Position numbers and translations under genes: made by a program
NCBI GenBank assembly: GCA_964580235.1
Contig: CAZOJY010000108.1
Coordinates: 1-12,266, forward strand
DNA: 12,266 nt
Source: G020348385 sp964580235
GTDB lineage: Bacteria > Acidobacteriota > Aminicenantia > Aminicenantales > Aminicenantaceae
Reading direction: 5' to 3'
The notes under the pieces: model-generated
What the model was told of the DNA's origin: nothing
Database searches by the model: none
The model's input: the letters and a program-made list of their open reading frames with translations, nothing else
Shown: in pieces, positions 6,275 to 12,266 of the stretch
Numbering within the stretch: the first letter of the stretch is position 1
Layout: each line of letters begins with the position of its first letter

Positions 6275-8440
6275 ATGAAAAACAACCATCGACCCAGGTT
6301 CATAAGAGTCCTGACGGCATTGACCGTTTTGCTTTTTTTAGTTTTTATCCCTTCGGGATGCAAACAGGGAGAAAACGCCAAAAAGCTTTCAGAAATCCCC
6401 AAACCCCCAGTGGCAAAAATCATTCCCCATGAGTTGACCGCGCATGGCCACACCCGGATAGACAACTATTACTGGTTAAATCAACGGGATAATCCTGAAG
6501 TCCTTGAGTATCTTGAAGCAGAGAACGCTTACAAAGACGCGGCCATGGTTCACACAAAAAACCTTCAGGAAAAACTCTTCCAAGAGTTCATCGGACGAAT
6601 CAAACAGACAGATATGTCTGTTCCCTACAAAGACCAGGATTACTACCATTACACCCGCTATGAAGAAGGCGGCGAATACCCGATTTACTGCCGCAAAAGG
6701 GGCGATCTGAATGCCGAGGAAGAAATCGTTCTGAACGTGGATGAAATGGCAAAAGGCCACGATTATTACAGTGTTTCCGGGTATTCCACAAGTTCCAACA
6801 ACAATTTGATTGCCTACGGCGTTGATACGGTCAGCCGACGGCTGTACACCCTCTATTTTATGGATTTGAAAAATGGGAAAGTTTTGGCCGGGCAAATTCC
6901 CAACTCATCGGGCCGGGCAGCCTGGGCCAACGACAACAAGACCGTATTCTACATGCTCAAAGATACAACGACTTTACGTCCTTACAAGGTTATGAAACAC
7001 GTGATTGGAACACCCGTTTCTGAAGACAAAGAAATTTATGTAGAAAACGACGAAACTTTCAACACATTTGTTTATAAAACCAAGTCCAAAAAATACATAA
7101 TAATCGCATCTTCCCAGACCTTAAGCTCAGAATACAGATTTCTGGATGCGGACAATCCCGCTGGAGAATTCAAGGTTATACAGCCGCGCGAAAGAAATCA
7201 CGAATACAGCATCGATCACTATCAAGACAAATTTTACATCCTTACCAACCTTGACGCCAAAAACTTCAGGCTGATGGAAACTCCTGTGGATAAAACGAGC
7301 AAGGAAAACTGGAAAGAGGTCATACCCAACAGGGACGACGTCTTGCTGGAAGGATTCGAAGTCTTCAAGAATCATCTCGTCCTGAGTGAACGCAAGAATG
7401 GTCTGACACAGATCCGGATCATCCGATGGGCAGATCGATCCGAGCACTATCTCGATTTTGGAGAAGAGGCCTATTTGGCTTTCATATCCACAAATCCTGA
7501 CTTCGACACCAACCTGTTGCGTTACGGTTATACATCGCTCACTACGCCCCGCTCCACCTATGATTATGACATGAATACGCGGGAGAAAACGCTTCTGAAA
7601 CAGCAAGAAGTGCTGGGTGATTTTGATCCCAAGAACTATGTGACAGAAAGACATTATGCCCCTGCCAGAGACGGCACTCTGGTTCCTGTCTCTTTGGTTT
7701 ACCGAAAAGGCCTCAAAAAGGATGGGAACAACCCTCTTCTTCTCAGTGGATACGGATCATACGGATCGAGCCGGGAACCGACTTTCAGCTCCGTGCGCCT
7801 GAGCTTGCTTGACAGAGGTTTCATATATGCTATTCCCCATATCCGCGGCGGCTCCGAGATGGGACGTTACTGGTATGAAGAAGGGAAGCTGTTCCACAAA
7901 AAAAACACCTTTTATGATTTCATCGACTGTGCCGAATATCTGATCGCACAGAAATTTACCAACCCGGATAAGATGTTCGCTATGGGCGGAAGTGCCGGGG
8001 GTCTCCTGATGGGAGCTGTGTTAAACATGCGGCCGGACTTGTGGAAGGGTGTCATTGCCGCCGTGCCCTGGGTGGATGTTATCACGACCATGCTCGACTC
8101 GAGCATCCCGCTCACATCCAGCGAATACGACGAATGGGGCGATCCCAGGAAAAAAGACTATTATGATTATATGCTTTCTTATTCTCCGTATGATAATGTG
8201 GAAGCCAAAGACTATCCGGCAATGCTGGTTACGACCGGATATCACGACTCTCAGGTCCAGTACTTCGAGCCGGCCAAATGGGTGGCTAAACTCAGAGCCC
8301 TCAAGACAGATGACAATCCACTGATTCTCCACATCAACATGGAAGGAGGTCACGGCGGTGTCTCGGGCCGATTTAATAGACTCAAGGAAACAGCCCTGGA
8401 ATATGCCTTCATGCTCGACCTGGTTGGCATTAAAGAGTAA
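6275..8440 (+). CDS. Oligopeptidase B-like S9 serine peptidase, predicted lipoprotein
   Basis: This 721-residue prolyl-oligopeptidase-family enzyme is closest in motif to oligopeptidase B, which cleaves short peptides after Arg or Lys. Residues 47-90 hold the start motif (NYYWL, EVLEYLEAENAY). A beta-propeller fills about 120-440, and the alpha/beta-hydrolase domain follows. The catalytic triad is S573 in GGSAGG, D658 in GYHDSQVQYFEPAKW and H693 in GGHGGVSGR. The acidic pair E617/D619 in SSEYDEWGDP lies where oligopeptidase B has acidic residues for the basic P1 side chain. The ATG at 6275 has AAGGAGG 5 nt before it; the open frame extends upstream to 6071 but overlaps the reductase. A hydrophobic N-terminus ends IPSGC (Cys29), suggesting lipid anchoring or export, whereas known oligopeptidase B enzymes are mostly cytosolic. 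The lipobox is weak, with Pro at -3. Likely role: trimming imported or scavenged peptides in the envelope. Confidence 0.9.
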   Translation: MKNNHRPRFIRVLTALTVLLFLVFIPSGCKQGENAKKLSEIPKPPVAKIIPHELTAHGHTRIDNYYWLNQRDNPEVLEYLEAENAYKDAAMVHTKNLQEKLFQEFIGRIKQTDMSVPYKDQDYYHYTRYEEGGEYPIYCRKRGDLNAEEEIVLNVDEMAKGHDYYSVSGYSTSSNNNLIAYGVDTVSRRLYTLYFMDLKNGKVLAGQIPNSSGRAAWANDNKTVFYMLKDTTTLRPYKVMKHVIGTPVSEDKEIYVENDETFNTFVYKTKSKKYIIIASSQTLSSEYRFLDADNPAGEFKVIQPRERNHEYSIDHYQDKFYILTNLDAKNFRLMETPVDKTSKENWKEVIPNRDDVLLEGFEVFKNHLVLSERKNGLTQIRIIRWADRSEHYLDFGEEAYLAFISTNPDFDTNLLRYGYTSLTTPRSTYDYDMNTREKTLLKQQEVLGDFDPKNYVTERHYAPARDGTLVPVSLVYRKGLKKDGNNPLLLSGYGSYGSSREPTFSSVRLSLLDRGFIYAIPHIRGGSEMGRYWYEEGKLFHKKNTFYDFIDCAEYLIAQKFTNPDKMFAMGGSAGGLLMGAVLNMRPDLWKGVIAAVPWVDVITTMLDSSIPLTSSEYDEWGDPRKKDYYDYMLSYSPYDNVEAKDYPAMLVTTGYHDSQVQYFEPAKWVAKLRALKTDDNPLILHINMEGGHGGVSGRFNRLKETALEYAFMLDLVGIKE

Positions 8441-8467
8441 TCTTTCGCCATTAGAGGCTCTCTTTTT

Positions 8468-8476
8468 TGCTATGAT
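8468..8476 (+). promoter_or_regulatory. Extended -10 promoter for the membrane protein gene
   Basis: TGCTATGAT is a perfect TGn plus a five-of-six -10 box. No good -35 is found 16-18 nt upstream, as is common for extended -10 promoters. Transcription would start near 8483, with GAGAGGA at 8494-8500 and the ATG at 8508. The preceding T-run (8462-8467) follows only a 3-bp stem, so I do not call a terminator there. Confidence 0.45.
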
Positions 8477-8507
8477 ATACAAAATCCCGGAAAGAGAGGA
8501 TTAGAGG

Positions 8508-9395
8508 ATGAACGAAACAGGAACAAAATCCAGCAGCACGACAAAAAAGTGGCTTGTGGGCTGCGGCATCGGATGTGCAGTCATTATCTTGATCTTGATT
8601 GTACTCGGCATCGGCGGCTACATGTTTTTTAAAAACATGATCGGTGACTTCCAAGAACAAGAAAAGTTGATGACAATACTGACAGAACGCTACGGAGAAA
8701 TCAGAGACTTCTGCCCCGAACCAGACGGATCCATCAGCCCCAGCCGAATCGAGGCGTTTTTATCCGTCCGGGAGGCTTTTGCCCCATTCCGGGAAAAGCT
8801 TGAGATATCGATGCGGGAACTCCAGGATAGGGTCGGCCAGAGCGAAGTGGAGATTAAAAAACCCAAAAATGTCCTCGAAATGGTGAAGTTGGGATTCGGT
8901 TTGGTTCCGCAGATCGCAGAATTCATGAAATTCCGAAACCAGGCCCTGCTGGACACCGAGATGGGAATGGGAGAATACTACTACATCTATGCGATAGCCT
9001 ATTTCTCCTGGCTGGGAAAACAGCCCGAAGATGGTCCGGATTTCGAGGTCACGGGAGAGGAGGATAGAGGGGTCCGCCTGGGTGAAATGAACAGGGAAGA
9101 GATACGGGAAGAGCGCAGGGACAGCATGCTTAGACGACTGCACCGCACACTCCTGCCCATGCTGCAGAACCAGCGGGAAAAGTTAGCGGCCAAAAATACA
9201 TCTGAAACCCAATCGGAATGGAGGAACCTTCTCGAAATGGAAATCCGGGCTATGGAAAAGGATCGCTTTCGCCTCCCCTGGGAAGATGGCCTCCCAGATG
9301 TGATCGAAACGTCTCTCGAACCATACCGGGATCGACTGAAACAAAGCTACAATCCGATGACGAATCCCTTTGAACTCACAATCGAACAAAGGTAA
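8508..9395 (+). CDS. Single-pass membrane protein of unknown function
   Basis: The 295-residue protein has a short Ser/Thr/Lys N-terminus, one glycine-rich membrane helix (about 15-41, with Cys19 and Cys23 in GCGIGC) and a long soluble part, probably periplasmic by the positive-inside rule. The soluble part looks mostly helical. It includes a DGSISPSRIEAFLSVREAF stretch (73-91), an aromatic patch EYYYIYAIAYFSWLG (156-170) that may pack inside the domain or touch the membrane, and a charged EREE-type helix (about 195-230). I recognise no catalytic motif and no named domain. The ATG has GAGAGGA 7 nt upstream. It is 67 bp after the peptidase and probably has its own extended -10 promoter. It ends 11 bp from a convergent gene. 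A role as a scaffold or accessory envelope protein is possible but unsupported. Confidence 0.8.
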   Translation: MNETGTKSSSTTKKWLVGCGIGCAVIILILIVLGIGGYMFFKNMIGDFQEQEKLMTILTERYGEIRDFCPEPDGSISPSRIEAFLSVREAFAPFREKLEISMRELQDRVGQSEVEIKKPKNVLEMVKLGFGLVPQIAEFMKFRNQALLDTEMGMGEYYYIYAIAYFSWLGKQPEDGPDFEVTGEEDRGVRLGEMNREEIREERRDSMLRRLHRTLLPMLQNQREKLAAKNTSETQSEWRNLLEMEIRAMEKDRFRLPWEDGLPDVIETSLEPYRDRLKQSYNPMTNPFELTIEQR

Positions 9396-9406
9396 TTTTT
9401 TCGTCT

Positions 9407-12154
9407 TCAGGTTTTTTTCTGGATTCTGACTCTGCGGATGCTTTTCAAGTCTGCCTCCAGAACAACAATCCTGAGGGTGTTTGTCTCGACAATCTCCCCT
9501 TGCCGGGGGATCCCTTCCACAAGGGATATGATGTAACCTGCGATGGTAATGTAGTCTCCAGAGGGAATGGACATACTGTATAGATTGTTCAGCAGTTGAA
9601 TCTCTGTCTTTCCATCACATTCCAAAATGTTATCACTGATCTGGTGAACATTTCCTTCCTTGTCTCTGTCTTTCTCATCACGGATATCCCCCAGGATCTC
9701 CTCGATCAAATCTTCTATGGTCACCAAACCCACAACACCGCCGTATTCATCAACCACAAAAACCATAGCTTTTCGGCTGCGTTTGAGATCTCGAAGCAGG
9801 GAATAGACGCGCTTGCTTTCAGGCTCATGACAGATACCCCTCGTCACAAAAGGAGCAATTGTCGGAGAAGCTTCTGGCGAATACAGGACATCGAGAACAT
9901 TCACCATGCCTATCAGATTGTCAACCCGGTCTTCATAGACCGGGATTCTCGAAAAACCCGTCTCTACAACGCTCCTGTAAAAATCCTCGACAGAAGCCGC
10001 CGCCGGAAGGGCCACGACGTCCACAAGAGGTGTCATCACTTTTTCCAGAGTCATTGTTTCCAAATCCAGGACACTCGATATCATGCGCAGCTGGTCTCTG
10101 TCGATCACTCCCTCCTTGGTCCCCATCTGGGCCAAAAGTTTAAGTTCTTCGCACATGGCCCGCTGTTTCTCCTCGGGATCTTCTTTTCCAGCCATCCGGA
10201 CAGCCAAACGGGTAATTTTGGTGAGCATCGTGACGATCGGACGCATCAAGATGCCTGATATCCAAAGCCCTGGTGCAATCCGCAAGGCCAGTGAATCTGC
10301 TTTTGCCCGGAATGTTGTTTTGGGAAGAATCTCGCAGAATATCAGGATCATAAGCGTCATAATGATGGTATTCACAAATTCCTGGATCCCCTTCTTTCCA
10401 GGAAAAAGATACATGATGAGCTGGAGACCGGTGATGCCGGCAGCAGTCGACATAAAATTTTCACTAACCAACACTGTACCTAGAATCTTATCCGGCTCCT
10501 GCCAGAGTTTTTTGATCGTGAGTGCGTGACTGTTACCCTGCTGTGCCAGAACTTCGATCCGTGCCTTAGATGCGGAGACTACCGCCGTTTCTGAACCGGC
10601 ATAAAAAGCCCTTAAAAAAAGAGATAGAATGAGCAAAAAGGAAAAAACAATCAGGAAAAACTGGCCGTATTCGGAACGAGGGCTCCCCGATAAGGCTCCC
10701 ATTTCTCCATAAACGAGCAAAGGAAAAAGCCCAACCAAAAACCATAAAAGCAAAAGGGAACTTCCTGTGTTTGGATTTTTTTTTGCCGCCTTTGGTCTCT
10801 TGCACATTTTCAGGAGGCTGATTCTTTTCCCGGTCATCTTCAGGACTTCAAAAACCAAACCTTGTCCTTTATCGCTAACACAGTCGCCTTCCTCAGGAAT
10901 GGCACCCAAAAGCTGGGTGACGTATCCGCTGATCGTATCAGCCGCCGGGAGCTTTAGGTTGAGTTTCAGACGCCTGTTGACGCTCCGAAGGCTGACGAAA
11001 CCCGGAATCAAAAGACTTGAGGGATCCTTCGGATCTTTCGCGATAATCAATTCCGACAACTTGTCGTGCTCATCAAAAATCTCTCCCAGCACCTCTTCCA
11101 CAATATCCTCAACGGTAATCAGGCCCGCCACACCCCCATATTCATCCAGCAGCATCGCCATCTGCTGTTTTTGTCTGGCCATCTCGCGCATCATTTCTCC
11201 GATTTTTTTTGTTTTGTAGACAAAAAGAGGAGATCTTATGAGAGTGTTCTCATTATCAGGATTGATATCTCGCAGAAGATCTTTGTTGGAGAGAAATTCC
11301 TCGATAGTGAGTTGTCCGAAATTTTTCTTTCCCAATTTTTCTGCTGTCAGCCCCTTCCAGCGGGGCATGTCTTTGACGTAAAATATACCGCAAACATTGT
11401 CTAGTTTTCCCCGATAGACGGGGAGACGTGAATATCCCGCCTCCTTGGTTATGTCAAATGCCTCCTGAATTGTCTGTGACACTTCTACGCAAACCATGCT
11501 CGTGCGCGGGACCATCGCCTCTTTGGCCGGAATATCATGAAGTTCAAATATATTCTGAATGATTTCGCCTTTATCTCTATCGAGAGCCCCGTGTTTTTCG
11601 GTTGTATGCACGATAGCTCTAATCTCCTCCTCGGTCAGCGGGATTTGCTCAATGGCTGAAGGAATCCCAAAAATAGGAAGGAGGCTATCTGTCAATAGCC
11701 GCAAAGGACGTCTGAATGGATAGATCATTTGGGAAAAAAACCACAATGGCCTTGCCACGATCCGGGAAAATTTCTCGGAGTGTTTCAGGGCATAAGTTTT
11801 AGGAGTAATCTCCCCGAATATCAAAAGGAGCAGCGTTTCTATCAGGATGGCAACCACATAAGCCAGAGCAAGGCTTTTCCCGCGGAACAGATTGTGAAAA
11901 ATGAGCGAACCGGTGATGCTCACAAAAGCCATATTCACCAGAGTGTTGCCGAAAAGGACTGAGATAAACAATCGGCGGGGTTCATCCAAAAAATCGATAA
12001 CGGCCGAACTGCTTTTTTTCCCGTCCCTGCGTATGCGTTGGACCTGCCCCCTGGAGAGGGCTGTCATGGCTGTTTCTGAACCGGAAAAAAAAGAGGAGCA
12101 CGCCATCAAAAGGGCTAATCCGACAAAATACAAGAACATAGTAAGAATGTTCAC
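9407..12154 (-). CDS. Tandem-duplicated CNNM/CorC (HlyC-type) ion transport protein
   Basis: This 915-residue inner-membrane protein holds two complete copies of a unit that is normally about 430 residues. Copy 1 has a CNNM membrane domain (about 5-165; SGSETA 24-29, GNTLVN 69-74, FGEITPK 113-119), a CBS pair (about 208-360; LLDEYGGVAGLITVED 335-350) and a CorC_HlyC domain (about 380-449). A linker with an extra hydrophobic segment (465-482) follows. Copy 2 has CNNM (about 497-655; AGSETA 519-524, FCEILPK 606-612), a CBS pair (about 700-825; VVDEYGGVVGLVTIED 800-815) and CorC (about 840-912). By family knowledge CNNM/CorC proteins are dimeric Mg2+ (or Co2+) transporters regulated through CBS nucleotide binding. 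The old name 'hemolysin' is misleading. The start at 12154 is GTG with no clear Shine-Dalgarno site; ATG at codon 6 (12139) is an alternative. No ribosome site is seen at the junction, so it is one protein. Confidence 0.92.
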   Translation of the reverse strand: MNILTMFLYFVGLALLMACSSFFSGSETAMTALSRGQVQRIRRDGKKSSSAVIDFLDEPRRLFISVLFGNTLVNMAFVSITGSLIFHNLFRGKSLALAYVVAILIETLLLLIFGEITPKTYALKHSEKFSRIVARPLWFFSQMIYPFRRPLRLLTDSLLPIFGIPSAIEQIPLTEEEIRAIVHTTEKHGALDRDKGEIIQNIFELHDIPAKEAMVPRTSMVCVEVSQTIQEAFDITKEAGYSRLPVYRGKLDNVCGIFYVKDMPRWKGLTAEKLGKKNFGQLTIEEFLSNKDLLRDINPDNENTLIRSPLFVYKTKKIGEMMREMARQKQQMAMLLDEYGGVAGLITVEDIVEEVLGEIFDEHDKLSELIIAKDPKDPSSLLIPGFVSLRSVNRRLKLNLKLPAADTISGYVTQLLGAIPEEGDCVSDKGQGLVFEVLKMTGKRISLLKMCKRPKAAKKNPNTGSSLLLLWFLVGLFPLLVYGEMGALSGSPRSEYGQFFLIVFSFLLILSLFLRAFYAGSETAVVSASKARIEVLAQQGNSHALTIKKLWQEPDKILGTVLVSENFMSTAAGITGLQLIMYLFPGKKGIQEFVNTIIMTLMILIFCEILPKTTFRAKADSLALRIAPGLWISGILMRPIVTMLTKITRLAVRMAGKEDPEEKQRAMCEELKLLAQMGTKEGVIDRDQLRMISSVLDLETMTLEKVMTPLVDVVALPAAASVEDFYRSVVETGFSRIPVYEDRVDNLIGMVNVLDVLYSPEASPTIAPFVTRGICHEPESKRVYSLLRDLKRSRKAMVFVVDEYGGVVGLVTIEDLIEEILGDIRDEKDRDKEGNVHQISDNILECDGKTEIQLLNNLYSMSIPSGDYITIAGYIISLVEGIPRQGEIVETNTLRIVVLEADLKSIRRVRIQKKT

Positions 12155-12164
12155 TCTGGTGTTT

Positions 12165-12193
12165 ATGATAGCACAATTTGGGGACTCTCCCCA
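12165..12193 (-). promoter_or_regulatory. Possible extended -10 promoter for the CNNM/CorC gene
   Basis: On the minus strand TGC (12173-12171) precedes TATCAT (12170-12165), an extended -10 box. A poor -35, TGGGGA (12193-12188), is 17 nt upstream. Transcription would begin around 12157-12160, only a few nt before the GTG at 12154. The message would then be nearly leaderless, or the ATG at 12139 is the true start. Confidence 0.35.
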
Positions 12194-12194
12194 A
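12178..12194. repeat. Short perfect inverted repeat in the divergent intergenic region
   Basis: TTGGGG (12178-12183) and CCCCAA (12189-12194) flank the 5-nt loop ACTCT. The repeat lies between the -35 and -10 candidates of the minus-strand gene and about 20 nt upstream of the plus-strand -35. A small operator is possible; no T-run follows it. Confidence 0.4.
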
Positions 12195-12213
12195 GGTGCT
12201 GCCAGTGCGAAAT

Positions 12214-12242
12214 TTGACCAAGAGATGTGTGTTTGATATACG
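12214..12242 (+). promoter_or_regulatory. Promoter for the gene starting at 12260
   Basis: TTGACC (12214-12219) matches five of six positions. A 17-nt spacer ends in TGA, then TATACG (12237-12242), giving an extended -10. The start of transcription would be near 12249, directly at the ribosome binding site of the next gene, so the leader is very short. Confidence 0.55.
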
Positions 12243-12259
12243 TTGTCTAGGAGGGAAAC

Positions 12260-12266
12260 ATGGGAT
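12260..12266 (+). CDS. Start of a gene cut by the window edge
   Basis: ATGGGAT ends the window. AGGAGGG (12249-12255) is 4 nt before this ATG and a good promoter lies upstream, so a plus-strand gene probably starts here, divergent from the CNNM/CorC gene. Only Met-Gly can be read, so nothing can be said about its function. Confidence 0.5.

Noticed and set aside
8432..8467. Intrinsic terminator after the S9 peptidase gene, suggested by the T6 run at 8462-8467
   Set aside because: Only a GAG/CTC 3-bp stem precedes the T-run; the AAAGA/TCTTT hairpin further upstream is AT-rich and too far away.
9396..9406. Bidirectional terminator between the convergent genes, suggested by T-runs near 9396-9417
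   Set aside because: T-runs are present but no stem precedes them on either strand.
10451..10810. Separate second CorC gene starting at the internal ATG near codon 450
   Set aside because: No Shine-Dalgarno site is present on the minus strand before that ATG, and the reading frame is continuous with the first copy.
11901..12236. Plus-strand frame opposite the CNNM/CorC start
   Set aside because: It is antisense to the first copy, has no recognisable domain, and ends before the real plus-strand start at 12260.

Overview
The window reads as chromosomal DNA of a Gram-negative, two-membrane bacterium. The signs are a type II secretion/type IV pilus-type pseudopilin, three probable lipoproteins and a c-di-GMP phosphodiesterase receptor. 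Base composition is moderate and Shine-Dalgarno sites and sigma70-like promoters are common. The mix of lipid-anchored peptidase and amidohydrolase with an orphan GspG-like pseudopilin would fit Acidobacteriota/Aminicenantia or a deltaproteobacterial lineage. That placement is an impression and is not proven by the sequence. There is no rRNA, tRNA, CRISPR array, transposase, integrase or phage gene, and gene packing is dense.

Region 1 (about 1-3182, + strand) is a tight three-gene unit: a GspG-like pseudopilin, a 721-residue transmembrane HD-GYP receptor (sensor, HAMP, GAF, HD-GYP) 9 nt later, and a small lipoprotein whose ATG overlaps the receptor's stop. A perfect 13-bp inverted repeat sits just before the first ribosome binding site. 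A run of eight G lies in the receptor gene directly before the codons for the catalytic His-Asp.

Region 2 (3183-3329) is a convergent gap with no clear terminator. It has nested and competing short stems and an open frame that continues past the amidohydrolase stop.

Region 3 (3330-9395) holds an amidohydrolase lipoprotein (- strand) divergent from a + strand run: NADPH-dependent alkenal/enone reductase, lipid-anchored oligopeptidase B-like S9 peptidase, and a single-pass membrane protein of unknown function. Two well-formed promoters lie back to back between the divergent genes. The + strand promoter shows that the reductase starts at 5200 and not at 5161.

Region 4 (9407-12154, - strand) is one 915-residue protein made of two complete CNNM/CorC (HlyC) units in tandem, likely a magnesium/cobalt transport or efflux protein. 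Divergent from it, a + strand gene with a good promoter and ribosome binding site starts at 12260 and runs off the window.

I see no clearly new multi-gene defence or mobile system. The best leads are the fused double CNNM transporter with unequal halves, the pseudopilin/HD-GYP/lipoprotein operon with its G8 tract, and the structured convergent gap at 3183-3329.
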